Program-made: the position numbers and the translations under genes
The notes under the pieces: model-generated
The model's database searches: none
What the model was told of the DNA's origin: nothing
What the model saw: only the letters and a program-made list of their open reading frames with translations
Source of the DNA: Aliiroseovarius marinus
GTDB taxonomy: Bacteria > Pseudomonadota > Alphaproteobacteria > Rhodobacterales > Rhodobacteraceae
Direction of reading: 5' to 3'
Assembly (NCBI RefSeq): GCF_004360145.1
Contig: NZ_ML178713.1
Coordinates: forward strand, 226,374-290,373
Length of the DNA stretch: 64,000 nt
Shown here: positions 38,523 through 47,751 of the stretch, piece by piece
How positions within the stretch are numbered: position 1 is the first letter of the stretch
How the letters are laid out: each line of letters starts with the position of its first letter

Positions 38523-40082
38523 ATGACCAGATTTTTGACCACGGCGGCGGCGCTTGCGCTGACCACCGGCACCGCGATGGCGGATTACACGCTGAATATT
38601 GTGCACATCAACGACCTGCACAGCCGCGTCGAGCCAATCAACAAATACGACTCGACCTGTGGTGCAGAAGACAATGCCGAAGGTAAATGCTTTGGTGGGT
38701 ATGCCCGTGTGGCCACCAAGATTGCTGAATTGCGCAAAGAACTGGACGGCCAGAACCTGCTGGTTCTGGATGCAGGTGACCAATATCAGGGTTCCTTGAT
38801 GTACACGACCTATAAGGGCGATGTGGAAATCGAGATGATGGAAAAGATCGGCTTCGATGCGATGGCGATCGGCAACCACGAATTCGATGACGGCCCCGAA
38901 GGCCTGTTGAAGCTGCTCGACGGCGTGTCCTTCCCGGTGATCTCGGGCAACTTGGATGTATCCCAATCGAACATTCTGGCGGGCAAAGTGGGCAACCATG
39001 TCGTGCTGGATGTAGGCGGCCAGAAGATCGGCATCATCTCGGCTCTGGCGACGGATACGGCGGAAACGTCTAGCCCCGGCGAGGCAGTGATCTTCCAAGA
39101 TGAGATCGACAGCCTGAAAGCTGACGTGGCCGCGTTGGAAGCGGAAGGCGTGAACAAGATCATCGCGCTGAACCACGTGGGTGTGAAGAAAGACATGGCG
39201 ATTGCCGAAGCCGTAGCCGGTCTGGATGCTGTCATCGGCGGCCACTCGCACACCAAGTTCTCGAACACGGAAGAAGGCGCGATGGCCTATCCGACGATGG
39301 TGGGCAACGTACCGGTCGTGCAGGCCTATGCGTACTCGAAATATGTAGGCCACTTGGTCTTGACCTTTGATGACGCTGGCAACGTGACCTCGGCCACTGG
39401 CGACACCATCCTGTTGGATGCCTCGGTTGCGGAAGATCCAGAGATCGTCGCCCGCGTTGCCGAACTGGCAGGTCCAATCGAAGAGATGAAGACTCGCGTC
39501 GTAGCAACTGCCACCGAGGCGATTGACGGCGAGCGGACCTCGTGCCGGGCGATGGAATGCGCCATGGGCAACATCATCGCGGACGCTATGCTGGATCGTG
39601 TGAAAGGCCAGGGGATCGAGGTCGCCATCCAGAACGGTGGCGGCATCCGTGCCTCGATCGGTGATGGTGAAATCACCATGGGCGAAGTGCTGACCGTGCT
39701 GCCGTTCCAAAATACCCTGTCGACCTTCCAGGTGTCGGGCGAAACCATCATCGCAGCGCTTGAGAACGGCGTCAGCCAGCACGAGGAAGGCGCTGGCCGC
39801 TTCCCGCAGGTGGCGGGCATGACCTATGCGTTTGACCTGTCGAAAGAGCCGGGCAGCCGGATTTCCGACGTGATGGTGGGCGGCGCGCCGATTGACCCGA
39901 CGAAGGTCTATGGCGTCGTGTCCAACAACTATGTGCGCAATGGCGGTGACGGCTACAAAATGTTCCGCGATGCCCAGAACGCCTATGACTATGGCCCCGA
40001 TCTGGCGGATGTCACTGCCGAGTACATGGCCAAGATGGGCCCTGTGAAGCCGATGCTGGATGGGCGCATCACCCAGAAATAA
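38523..40082 (+). CDS. Periplasmic 5'-nucleotidase / metallophosphoesterase
   Basis: 519 residues, start at 38523 with GGGAG 8 nt upstream. Sec signal peptide about 1-20 (FLTTAAALALTTGTAMA then cleavage). The metallophosphatase domain has IVHINDLHSR, LDAGDQYQG, GNHEFDDG and GGHSHT; the 5'-nucleotidase C-terminal domain has QNGGGIRASIGDG and NNYVRNGGDGYKMF. It releases phosphate from nucleotides outside the inner membrane, useful for marine phosphorus scavenging. Single gene closed by a strong terminator; a long inverted repeat lies just upstream. I saw no evident PHO box. Confidence 0.95.
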   Translation: MTRFLTTAAALALTTGTAMADYTLNIVHINDLHSRVEPINKYDSTCGAEDNAEGKCFGGYARVATKIAELRKELDGQNLLVLDAGDQYQGSLMYTTYKGDVEIEMMEKIGFDAMAIGNHEFDDGPEGLLKLLDGVSFPVISGNLDVSQSNILAGKVGNHVVLDVGGQKIGIISALATDTAETSSPGEAVIFQDEIDSLKADVAALEAEGVNKIIALNHVGVKKDMAIAEAVAGLDAVIGGHSHTKFSNTEEGAMAYPTMVGNVPVVQAYAYSKYVGHLVLTFDDAGNVTSATGDTILLDASVAEDPEIVARVAELAGPIEEMKTRVVATATEAIDGERTSCRAMECAMGNIIADAMLDRVKGQGIEVAIQNGGGIRASIGDGEITMGEVLTVLPFQNTLSTFQVSGETIIAALENGVSQHEEGAGRFPQVAGMTYAFDLSKEPGSRISDVMVGGAPIDPTKVYGVVSNNYVRNGGDGYKMFRDAQNAYDYGPDLADVTAEYMAKMGPVKPMLDGRITQK

Positions 40083-40103
40083 GGTCTCTCTGACCTGACC
40101 AAG

Positions 40104-40136
40104 GCCCCCGCGGATGCGATCTGCGGGGGCTTTTTT
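40104..40136 (+). terminator. Terminator after the 5'-nucleotidase gene
   Basis: GCCCCCGCGGA (40104-40114) and TCTGCGGGGGC (40120-40130), one wobble pair, loop TGCGA, followed by six Ts. Confidence 0.92.
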
Positions 40137-40165
40137 GTTGGCGGGGTGCGGCGTATGCTGGGCGT

Positions 40166-40468
40166 ATGGACCACCCGCTCATTGACCTTATCAATCAAAA
40201 GATCCGCGCCGCGGAAGAGGCGGGGGATTTCGACAATCTGGAAGGCGCGGGCAAGCCGCTGCCCAAGGATGACGATCCCGAAAACGCGTTGATCAACCGT
40301 TTGATCCGTGAAAACGGTGCGGTGCCAGAATTCGTCAGCCTGTCGCGCGAGCTGCGCAAGCTGCGGGACGAACTGGCCGAGACAGGGGACCGCACCCGCA
40401 GGCGGGACATCATGAAAGAGATGTCGATGATGGAAGCACGGATCGAGCTGGCCCGAAAGGGAAGATAG
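40166..40468 (+). CDS. DnaJ-related DUF1992 protein
   Basis: 100 residues. Matches the DUF1992 / DnaJ homologue subfamily C28-like group: IRAAEEAGDFDNLEGAGKPL near residue 13 and LIRENGAVPEFVSLSRELRKLRDEL near 47. It lacks a J domain. Highly helical and charged; probably a small cytosolic protein, function unknown. Only 30 bp separate it from the upstream terminator, so a promoter should lie in that hairpin region. Followed by a copy of an intergenic repeat. Confidence 0.85.
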   Translation: MDHPLIDLINQKIRAAEEAGDFDNLEGAGKPLPKDDDPENALINRLIRENGAVPEFVSLSRELRKLRDELAETGDRTRRRDIMKEMSMMEARIELARKGR

Positions 40469-40530
40469 GGGCTTTGCCCCTCTGCGCTGCGCGCATTCAC
40501 CCCCGGATACTTGTGACAAGAAAAAGAGGT
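40469..40530. repeat. Short intergenic repeat, copy 1
   Basis: Begins with the mini-hairpin GGGGC-TTT-GCCCC and ends with CCCCCGGATACTTGTGACA followed by AGAAAAAGAG. A second version occurs at 44196-44265. It is a REP-like element of a kind I recall as common in Rhodobacterales intergenic regions. Lies between convergent genes. Confidence 0.6.
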
Positions 40531-41082
40531 CTATCGGGCCCAGCGTTCGGTGGCGGCGAGGACGCGCAGGCCGAAGCGACGCGCGGTGTCCAGATCCTCG
40601 GGCAGCAGGTCTTCGTCAGCGCCCAGTTGTTCCGTCACCATCAGGCCCAGCCAGCTGCCGTCCCTGTTCAGGCCGGCGCGATCAGGCTTCACAGGCGCGC
40701 CGATATCCGTGGGCCCGACCCAGATCATTCCCATTTGCGCTGCAAAAATCGACAGGCGTTGTAGCGCGGCCAGCTTGTCTCCGGACGGGTGGATGGCAGT
40801 GGTAAAGCCCGCCGCGATCTTGTCACGCCACAGGCTGTGTTCCCATCGTATATCGATTTGTTCCAGAAACAGGCTGAACCGTGCGGCGGCCGATCCCATA
40901 TAGGTGGGCGCGCCGAAGATGATCGCGTCGGCCTGATCCAGCGCCTGCCAATCCGCATCGGTCAGCGTCTCCACGTCTAGCAGCTTGGCCGCATCACCAA
41001 TGGCCTCGGCGATGGTTTCGGCGATGCGCTTTGTATGGCCGAAGCCGGAAAAATAGGGGATGCAAATACTGGTCGTCGTCAT
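40531..41082 (-). CDS. Flavodoxin family protein / NAD(P)H:quinone oxidoreductase-like
   Basis: 183 residues from the ATG at 41082. WrbA-like flavodoxin fold: the N-terminal FMN phosphate loop is YFSGFGHTKRIAETIAEA, then IIFGAPTYMGSAAARFSLFLE near residue 67, AAGFTTAIHPSGDK near 98 and a late GLMVTEQLG. Cytosolic two-electron quinone reductases of this type limit oxidative stress. The frame is open further upstream but overlaps the divergent amidase promoter, so the internal ATG is preferred; the ribosome site is weak. Monocistronic. Confidence 0.85.
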   Translation of the reverse strand: MTTTSICIPYFSGFGHTKRIAETIAEAIGDAAKLLDVETLTDADWQALDQADAIIFGAPTYMGSAAARFSLFLEQIDIRWEHSLWRDKIAAGFTTAIHPSGDKLAALQRLSIFAAQMGMIWVGPTDIGAPVKPDRAGLNRDGSWLGLMVTEQLGADEDLLPEDLDTARRFGLRVLAATERWAR

Positions 41083-41180
41083 GCCGCCACTCTGCGGCGA
41101 AACGGCGGGTAGTCCAAGCGAAATCATGTCTTTCCTCAGCGCCTTGCCTGTGGTCATCTGATCCGGCGGAGGAGTATCAC

Positions 41181-42608
41181 ATGACCACATTCACAGGACC
41201 CGAAATTTGCAAACTGGAAGCGCATGAGGTCGTGGCCCTTCTGCGCAAGGGCGAACTGTCATCGGAGGACCTGATCGCTGCGTCCGAAGCGCGTTTGGCG
41301 CAGGTGGAGCCAGCCGTGAACGCGGTGCCTGTGGTCTGCGCAGACCGGGCGCGGGAAGCGGCAACGACGTTGCAGGGCGATGCGGATCATCCGGGATGGT
41401 TGGCGGGTCTGCCCATCGGCATCAAGGACCTGACCCCCGTGGCGGGCGTGCGCACAACCTTCGGGACCAAGGCGCTGGCCGACAATATCCCGAAAGAAAG
41501 CGATCCGATCGTCACGCGGCTTGAGGCGCGCGGCGGTGTGGTCATGGGTAAAACCAATACGCCCGAGTTCGGGGCCGGTGCCAACACGTTTAACGATGTG
41601 TTCGGAGCGACCTTGAACCCGTGGAATACCCGGATGAACGCGGGCGGCTCGTCGGGGGGGGCAGCAGTGTCGCTGGCCACGGGATCGCTGTGGTTGAGCC
41701 ATGGGTCGGACCATGGTGGAAGCCTGCGTACCCCTGCGGCCTATTGCGGAATTGTGGGCCTGCGTCCCAGCATGGGGCTTTGCGCGTCGGCCTCTGTCAC
41801 CGGGTTCATCGGCGAAGGCGTGCAGGGACCCATGGCGCGGTCGGTCACGGATTGCGCGCTGTTTCTGGACGCGATGGCCGGGTTTGAGCCACGCGCGCCG
41901 CTGTCATTCCCCGCGCCGGACACGCCCTATCAAGAGGCGGTCAAACGCGCCGACACCAAGCTGCGCATCGGCTTTGCGCCAGACCTAGGGGGATATGCCC
42001 CGGTCGACGCGGATATGGCCCGCTATCTGGCCCGCGCCATGACGGCGATCGAAGGGGCGGGCGCCACGGTCGACGAAGCCTGCCCCGACCTGACCGATCT
42101 GGAACGCACCTATCATGTCATCCGCGGCGGCATGTGGGCGGCGAACTTCATCAAGGCCCCAAAGAGCCTGACGCAACATTTCAAGCCGACCTTGGCCGAG
42201 AACCTGTCCTTCGGCCTGTCCTTGACCGCCGAGGACATTGCCAACGCGCAGCTGTCCCGCTCGCTCATCTATGACAACATGCGGGCGTTCTTGGAGCGCT
42301 ATGACGTGCTTGCCTGCCCGGTGGTCGGCAACATGCCCCATGTCCAGACCGAGGAATGGGTCAGCGAAGTCGGCGGGCAAACCTTGACCGGCTATATGGA
42401 TTGGCTGCGGTTCACATTCCTTGCGACCGTCGCCGGAATGCCAGCGATCTCGGTTCCAGTGGGGCTGTCGGACGACGGAATGCCGGTGGGGCTTCAGCTG
42501 ATCGGCCCCCCGCGCGGCGAAGCGAAGCTGCTGGCCGCAGCCCGCGCCGTTGAAATGGCGATGGGTGGGCCCCTTGGTCCGATTGACCCGGTCACACCCA
42601 AAAGCTAA
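41181..42608 (+). CDS. Amidase-signature amidase, possibly malonamidase-like
   Basis: 475 residues, start at 41181 with GGAGGAG 8 nt upstream. The Ser-cisSer-Lys triad is intact: lysine in PIGIKDLTPVAGVRT near residue 79, cis-serine in GGSSGGAAVSLATGS near 155 and nucleophile serine in SDHGGSLRTPA near 178. It hydrolyses a carboxamide to acid plus ammonia. It precedes matB by 27 bp on the same strand. In Bradyrhizobium malonamidase E2, the founding structure of this triad, makes malonate from malonamate, so the pairing suggests malonamate use here. The substrate is otherwise unknown. Confidence 0.9.
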   Translation: MTTFTGPEICKLEAHEVVALLRKGELSSEDLIAASEARLAQVEPAVNAVPVVCADRAREAATTLQGDADHPGWLAGLPIGIKDLTPVAGVRTTFGTKALADNIPKESDPIVTRLEARGGVVMGKTNTPEFGAGANTFNDVFGATLNPWNTRMNAGGSSGGAAVSLATGSLWLSHGSDHGGSLRTPAAYCGIVGLRPSMGLCASASVTGFIGEGVQGPMARSVTDCALFLDAMAGFEPRAPLSFPAPDTPYQEAVKRADTKLRIGFAPDLGGYAPVDADMARYLARAMTAIEGAGATVDEACPDLTDLERTYHVIRGGMWAANFIKAPKSLTQHFKPTLAENLSFGLSLTAEDIANAQLSRSLIYDNMRAFLERYDVLACPVVGNMPHVQTEEWVSEVGGQTLTGYMDWLRFTFLATVAGMPAISVPVGLSDDGMPVGLQLIGPPRGEAKLLAAARAVEMAMGGPLGPIDPVTPKS

Positions 42609-42635
42609 GCCCAAGCTAAGTTTAGGAGAGCCCAC

Positions 42636-44162
42636 ATGTACGACCAGAACCACCTTGCCCACGCCATCTCGCGCGCCTCGGACGGGCGCCACGACGCGAC
42701 CTTCCTGACGGATGGACGCACGGGCAAAGTGACCACCTATGGCGACTTCTGGGCCAATGCCGAGCGCATGGCGGCGGCGCTGGTGGTGCTGGGCGTCGCG
42801 CCGGGGGATCGAGTGGCGGTGCAGGCTCCGAAGGAACCCGCGATGTTGGAGCTTTACGTGGGCACGGTGCTGGCGGGCGGTGTGTTCCTGCCATTGAACA
42901 CGGCCTACACGCCGGACGAGGTCGCCTATTTCCTGGGCGATGCCGCCCCGCGCGTGTTTGTCTGTGAGCCGGGCAAGTTGGAGGCTTTGACGCAAGTGGC
43001 AGGGGATGCGCAAGTGGCGCATGTGCTGACGCTTGGTGCGGGCGAGGTCGGGACGTTGATCCCCGCCCGTGACGCACAAGAGCCGGGATTTGAAGCCGTG
43101 GCGCGCGAGGCGCTGGACCTTGCGGCGATCCTCTATACCTCGGGTACCACGGGGCGCTCGAAAGGCGCGATGCTGACCCATCGCGCGCTGGCTTCGAACA
43201 GCGAAACCCTGCGGGATTACTGGCGTTTCACGGACAAAGACGTGCTGATCCACGCGCTGCCGATTTTCCATACCCACGGGCTGTTCGTGGCGACCAATGT
43301 GACGCTGATGGCGGGCGGGACGGCGGTGTTCCTGCCGGGCTTCGACGCCAACGCCATTATCGAGGCCATGCCGAACGCCACCGCGCTGATGGGCGTGCCG
43401 ACCTTCTATACGCGCCTGTTGAAAGACGACCGTCTGGCCGAGGCATCCAAGGGGATGCGCCTGTTCGTGTCCGGGTCTGCGCCGTTGCTGGCCGAGACGC
43501 ACGACCGTTGGCGCGAGGTGACGGGACATGCGATCCTAGAGCGCTATGGCATGACCGAAACCAACATGAACACGTCAAACCCTTATGACGGCGAGCGTCG
43601 CGCGGGCACGGTCGGCTTCCCGCTGCCGGGGGTCGAGGTGAAAGTGTGTGATCCGACCTCGGGCGAGGTGCTGCCTGATGGCGAGATCGGCGTGCTGGAA
43701 GTGCGCGGCGACAACGTCTTTGCGGGCTATTGGCAGATGCCGGAGAAGACCGCCGAAGAGCTGCGCGAAGACGGCTGGTTCATCACCGGTGACTTGGCGA
43801 TGATCGACCCGGATGGCTATGTTACCATCGTCGGGCGCGGCAAGGATCTGATCATCACCGGCGGGTTCAATGTCTATCCGAAAGAGATCGAGGGCGTGAT
43901 TGACGAGCTTCCGGGCGTGTTGGAAAGTGCTGTCATCGGCGTCCCGCACGAGGATTTTGGTGAGGGTGTGGTGGCCGTCGTGGTGGCACAGGAGGGTGCC
44001 GCGCTGGATGAAACCTCGGTGAAAGCGGGCGTGGCCGAGAGCCTTGCCAAGTTCAAGCAGCCCAAGCGGGTGGTTGTGGTGGATGAGCTGCCGCGCAACA
44101 CGATGGGCAAGGTGCAGAAGAACGTGATGCGCGACACTTATGCGGGTCTGTTGAAGGGGTAA
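42636..44162 (+). CDS. matB: Malonyl-CoA synthetase
   Basis: 508 residues. AMP-forming ligase activating malonate. P-loop YTSGTTGRSKGAMLTHRAL near residue 167; HALPIFHTHGLFVATNVTLM near 206, RYGMTETNMNTSNPY near 303 and GRGKDLIITGGFNVYPKEIE near 405 are the pattern of MatB, with PRNTMGKVQKNVMR at the end carrying the catalytic lysine. GGAGAG sits about 7 nt upstream. Co-directional with the amidase gene. No malonyl-CoA decarboxylase (matA) or malonate carrier (matC) is adjacent. Confidence 0.92.
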   Translation: MYDQNHLAHAISRASDGRHDATFLTDGRTGKVTTYGDFWANAERMAAALVVLGVAPGDRVAVQAPKEPAMLELYVGTVLAGGVFLPLNTAYTPDEVAYFLGDAAPRVFVCEPGKLEALTQVAGDAQVAHVLTLGAGEVGTLIPARDAQEPGFEAVAREALDLAAILYTSGTTGRSKGAMLTHRALASNSETLRDYWRFTDKDVLIHALPIFHTHGLFVATNVTLMAGGTAVFLPGFDANAIIEAMPNATALMGVPTFYTRLLKDDRLAEASKGMRLFVSGSAPLLAETHDRWREVTGHAILERYGMTETNMNTSNPYDGERRAGTVGFPLPGVEVKVCDPTSGEVLPDGEIGVLEVRGDNVFAGYWQMPEKTAEELREDGWFITGDLAMIDPDGYVTIVGRGKDLIITGGFNVYPKEIEGVIDELPGVLESAVIGVPHEDFGEGVVAVVVAQEGAALDETSVKAGVAESLAKFKQPKRVVVVDELPRNTMGKVQKNVMRDTYAGLLKG

Positions 44163-44173
44163 GGCGTTCGGTG

Positions 44174-44208
44174 GCTCACTTCGTGAGCCTGTCAGGGGCT
44201 CTGCCCCC
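44174..44208 (+). terminator. Tandem hairpins after matB
   Basis: GGCTCAC-TTC-GTGAGCC (44174-44190) followed by GGGGC-TCT-GCCCC (44196-44208). No long T-run. The second hairpin is the first part of repeat copy 2. Confidence 0.5.
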
Positions 44209-44265
44209 GCATGATTTTCCTGCGGAAATTCATGCTCCCCCGGGATATTTTTGGCAAGAAAATGA
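44196..44265. repeat. Short intergenic repeat, copy 2
   Basis: Starts with GGGGC-TCT-GCCCC, continues with a 12-bp near-perfect hairpin (GCATGATTTTCC and GGAAATTCATGC, 44210-44236) and ends with CCCCCGGGATATTTTTGGC then AAGAAAATGAG. Its ends match copy 1 at 40469-40530, but the middle hairpin differs. Sits between convergent matB and a PuuB-like gene. Confidence 0.65.
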
Positions 44266-44270
44266 GAGGG

Positions 44271-45596
44271 TCAACGTGGAGGTGGGCCGTCTTTCATGCG
44301 GTAGCCCACGAAGGCGGCGTGAAGGTAGTTACGTCTAATTGCTGGGAACGGGAAGCGGGGCAGGGGACGTGTGTGGACGGGCAGCTTTGTAATGCGGCCA
44401 AGCGCCATGTCAGCGAGTCGTGCACCGGTCCACGTGCCCATGGCGACACCGTTGCCGTGGAAGTTCAGGCCGGCCCAAGCGGTGGTGCTGTCTCCGACCG
44501 GTCCGGCATAGGGCAGCAGGTCTTGCGAGAGGCTGATGAGGCCTGACCAGAAATGCGGGGTTTCGATGTCGCGCCACGCCGGGAACATGGCGGCGAGGTG
44601 CTGTTTCATCCGCGCGCGCATCGCAGCTTGGCCCTCGGCGCTGGCGCCGACATTGCCCCGCGCGCCGAACAGGAACCGTCCGTCAGGGAGTAGCCGGAAA
44701 TAGTGCAGCAGGTTGCGGCTGTCATAGGCCATCAGGTCGGTGCTCCAGCCCTGTGCGGCGATCTCGTCTTGGGACAGTTTGCGGGTCACAAGGATGTTGG
44801 ATTGCACAGGCAGATAGCGTCCGGTCAGCCAGTCTGGAATACCGTCAGAGGAATAGCCGTTGGTGGCGATGATCAGCTTTTTCGCGGTGATCTGGGCTGT
44901 CGGCGTTGTCAGGACGTGGTGGGTGCCCGTTTGCTCGATTTGGGTGACCGGGCTGTGGGCCGATAGGGTGGCCCCGGCCTTTTCAGCGGCGCGCGCCAAG
45001 CCGCTGATATAACGCCCGGGGTTGAGCGCGAAGCCCAAAGGTAGGATCAGCCCGCCGTGAAACGCGCCGTTCATGCCGCGGGATTTTAGGTCGCCTGCCG
45101 GGATCAGTTCGGCGGGGTGGCCCAGTTCGGCCCATTCGGCTTGCTCGGCGCGTAGATCCCCCAACGCACGGGGGGTATGGGCGAGGACAAGCTCGCCGTC
45201 CGAGTGGGTGTCGGCGTCGATCTTGTGGCGTTCAAGCAGGTCGGCAACCAGCTCGACCGCGGCTTTCTGGGCAGAGAAATAAGCGCGCGTTGCATCATCG
45301 CCAAAGCGCTTACGGATGCCGCTCAGCCCCAGTTTGTCACCGCCGATGGTGCAGAAGCCGCCATTGCGACCGGACGCGCCCCAGCCGGGGGCTTTGGCGT
45401 CCAGAACCAGCACCTCGGCTCCGGCTTCGGCAAGGTGAAGGGCCGCGGATAGTCCGGTGAATCCGCCGCCGACCACAGCGACTTCGACCTTGTGATCGCC
45501 TTGAAGTGCAGGCCAATCCCCTTCTGGACGCGGCCAAATGCATTCTGCGCGGGCGGCGTCGGAATAGGCGTAGTCCTCGTAAATGCGGCGCGGCAT
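44271..45596 (-). CDS. puuB: Gamma-glutamylputrescine oxidase-like FAD oxidoreductase (copy 1)
   Basis: 441 residues. DAO-family flavoprotein: the dinucleotide loop VAVVGGGFTGLSAALHLAEAG lies near residue 40, followed by WGASGRNGGFCTIGG, and the C-terminus has GLNFHGNGVAMGTWTGARLADM. In the Puu pathway it oxidises gamma-glutamylputrescine to the aldehyde. It directly follows the PuuA-like synthetase gene with an ATGA overlap (start 45596), which supports this role. A GTG one codon earlier is also in frame. A second, diverged copy lies at 53357-54658. Confidence 0.85.
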   Translation of the reverse strand: MPRRIYEDYAYSDAARAECIWPRPEGDWPALQGDHKVEVAVVGGGFTGLSAALHLAEAGAEVLVLDAKAPGWGASGRNGGFCTIGGDKLGLSGIRKRFGDDATRAYFSAQKAAVELVADLLERHKIDADTHSDGELVLAHTPRALGDLRAEQAEWAELGHPAELIPAGDLKSRGMNGAFHGGLILPLGFALNPGRYISGLARAAEKAGATLSAHSPVTQIEQTGTHHVLTTPTAQITAKKLIIATNGYSSDGIPDWLTGRYLPVQSNILVTRKLSQDEIAAQGWSTDLMAYDSRNLLHYFRLLPDGRFLFGARGNVGASAEGQAAMRARMKQHLAAMFPAWRDIETPHFWSGLISLSQDLLPYAGPVGDSTTAWAGLNFHGNGVAMGTWTGARLADMALGRITKLPVHTRPLPRFPFPAIRRNYLHAAFVGYRMKDGPPPR

Positions 45597-46942
45597 CACA
45601 GCCGTCCCAGATAGGTCCGATACTCGATATGGGTGATTTCGTGGGTCAGTTGTGCGATCTCGTCCCGGCGCATAGCGGCATAGACATCAACATAGCGCTG
45701 GCCGAAGATCTCGACGGCCACGTCCGAGGTGGCAAACCGCTCGACCGTTTGGAACCAGTCTGCGGACAGTCGCACGGCTGGCTTTGCACCCGCGTCATCC
45801 AGCGGCAGGGGCAGGGCGGGCTTGGTGTTCAGCCCGTGCAGCATGCCGCCAAGGATCGCGGTGATCGCCAGATAGGGATTTACGTCAGCGCCAGCGATAC
45901 GGTGCTCCAGGCGGGCAGCTGGGCCTTTGGTTTCGGGCAGACGCACACCGGCGGCGCGGTTGTCAAAGCCCCAATCGGGGGCCGAGGGCGCGAAGCTCAT
46001 CGGTTTGAAGCGGCGGTAGGAGTTCAGGTGCGGGGCGAAAATGGCCTGCAGATCCCGCATCGTGTCCAGCGTTCCACCGACCGCATGTTTCAGCGCCTCA
46101 GATGGACCATCCGTGCCGTCGTCAAACACGTTCTTGCCGTCGCGATCCACGACCGAGGCGTGGACATGCATGCCGTTCCCCGGGAAGTCGGCATAGGGCT
46201 TGGCCATGAAGGTGGCCTCCATCCCATGCGACCGGGCAACGCCACGGACGAGCCGTTTGAACAGCAGCGCCGTGTCTGCCGCCCACATCACGTCATCCGT
46301 GTGGTGGAAGTTGATCTCGAACTGGCCGGGGCCGTATTCGGCGATCAGCGTGTCCGTGGCCAGCCCCTGCAGATCCGAGGCCTTTAGGATGTCATCCAGA
46401 ATGTCCTGCGTGCGCTCTAGCACCTCGAGGTCATAGTTCTGCGCATCGGGGCTGCGATCGGGCGGGGTCGGGGCCGCATCCTGATCGGCGCGAGGCTTGA
46501 ACAGGTAGAATTCCAGCTCGGTCGCCAGAACCGGGTGCAGACCCGCCGCGTGCAGCTTGTCCACCATACGTGCCAGCTGCTGGCGCGAGGAGAGATCCGA
46601 GATCTCACCGGTATCCGGGTCAATCATCTCGACCTGCACTTGTGCCACGTTGCCCTTGGCCCACGGCACGGGTTTCAGAGACCCCGGGACCGGCACGATG
46701 CGCCCATCTGGGTCTCCGACCACGATGCCCAGACCGGTGGCCTCGACCTCTTCGCCCATGATGTTGGGGGCATAGGTCGACAGGGGCAGGCGCACGCCGC
46801 CCTCGGTCAGTTTCTTTTCGTCGTCACCGGGCAGCCATTTGCCACGCAGAACCGCATTGGCGTCGCACAGCATCAGCTCGACCCGGTCGGGACGCCCATG
46901 GGTTTTGCAATAGGTTGCGTATTCTTCCAGAAAATCGCTCAT
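45596..46942 (-). CDS. puuA: Gamma-glutamylputrescine synthetase-like glutamine synthetase family protein
   Basis: 448 residues. Glutamine-synthetase fold with the ATP/metal site pattern ATELEFYLFKPRADQ near residue 137, GQFEINFHHTDD near 204 and FMAKPYADFPGNGMHVHAS near 245, and RLEHRIAGADVNPYLAI near 345. No Tyr adenylylation site was noted. In this context (polyamine importer, PuuB gene) the likely reaction is ATP-dependent joining of glutamate and putrescine. It overlaps the permease gene by one base upstream and puuB downstream. Confidence 0.88.
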   Translation of the reverse strand: MSDFLEEYATYCKTHGRPDRVELMLCDANAVLRGKWLPGDDEKKLTEGGVRLPLSTYAPNIMGEEVEATGLGIVVGDPDGRIVPVPGSLKPVPWAKGNVAQVQVEMIDPDTGEISDLSSRQQLARMVDKLHAAGLHPVLATELEFYLFKPRADQDAAPTPPDRSPDAQNYDLEVLERTQDILDDILKASDLQGLATDTLIAEYGPGQFEINFHHTDDVMWAADTALLFKRLVRGVARSHGMEATFMAKPYADFPGNGMHVHASVVDRDGKNVFDDGTDGPSEALKHAVGGTLDTMRDLQAIFAPHLNSYRRFKPMSFAPSAPDWGFDNRAAGVRLPETKGPAARLEHRIAGADVNPYLAITAILGGMLHGLNTKPALPLPLDDAGAKPAVRLSADWFQTVERFATSDVAVEIFGQRYVDVYAAMRRDEIAQLTHEITHIEYRTYLGRL

Positions 46943-47751
46943 CAGATGGCCTCTTGTTCGTCCTTCGCGCGTTTCGCGATGGCGCGTTTTGAGGTTAGGG
47001 ATGCCGCAATCACACCGATCGCCACAAGGGAAATCATGATTGTGGACAGTGCGTTGATCTCGGGGCTGACGCCCAGACGAACCGCCGAGAAGATCTTGAT
47101 CGGCAGGGTGGTCGAGCTTGGGCCAGAGGTGAAGCTGGCGATCACAAGGTCATCCAGCGACAGCGTAAAGGCCAACAGCCAGCCCGAGATCACGGCAGGT
47201 GCGATGATCGGCAGGGTGACAAGGCGGAAAGCCTCGAACCCCGTGCAGCCAAGATCCAACGCGGCCTCTTCCAACGACTGATCGAAAGTCACAAGACGCG
47301 ACGACACCACGACCGAGACGTAACACATCGAAAACGTCGTGTGTGCCAAGACGATGGTCAGCACGCCGCGGTCAAGGCCGATGGCGATGAACAGAAGCAG
47401 CAGCGACAGGCCGGTGATCACTTCGGGCATCACCAGCGGTGCATAGATCATGCCGGAAAACAGGGTGCGCCCGTGGAAGCGGCCCGCGCGAACCATGACA
47501 TAGGCCGCCATGGTGCCCAGCACGGTCGCCACGGTCGAGGACATCACCGCCACTTTCAACGTGACCCATGCCGCATCAAGAAAGGCTTCGTTCCGGAACA
47601 GCTCGCCATACCATTTGGTCGAGAAGCCCGACCAGACGGTGACCAGTTTACCGCCGTTGAACGAATAGATGATCAGGATGATCATCGGGATATAGAGGAA
47701 GGCAAACCCAAGGGTCAGCGATACTGTGTTGAACCAAGACAGACGTCTCAT
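46942..47751 (-). CDS. potI: Polyamine ABC transporter permease (PotI/PotC-like)
   Basis: 269 residues, start 47751 with GGGAGG 9 nt upstream. Six membrane helices; the EAA loop that contacts the ATPase is seen in LEEAALDLGCTGFEAFRLVTLPIIAPAVI near residue 162. Inner membrane pore subunit of a spermidine/putrescine-type importer. Overlaps the companion permease gene by 4 bp and puuA by one base, so import and gamma-glutamylation are coupled in a single operon. Confidence 0.92.
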   Translation of the reverse strand: MRRLSWFNTVSLTLGFAFLYIPMIILIIYSFNGGKLVTVWSGFSTKWYGELFRNEAFLDAAWVTLKVAVMSSTVATVLGTMAAYVMVRAGRFHGRTLFSGMIYAPLVMPEVITGLSLLLLFIAIGLDRGVLTIVLAHTTFSMCYVSVVVSSRLVTFDQSLEEAALDLGCTGFEAFRLVTLPIIAPAVISGWLLAFTLSLDDLVIASFTSGPSSTTLPIKIFSAVRLGVSPEINALSTIMISLVAIGVIAASLTSKRAIAKRAKDEQEAI

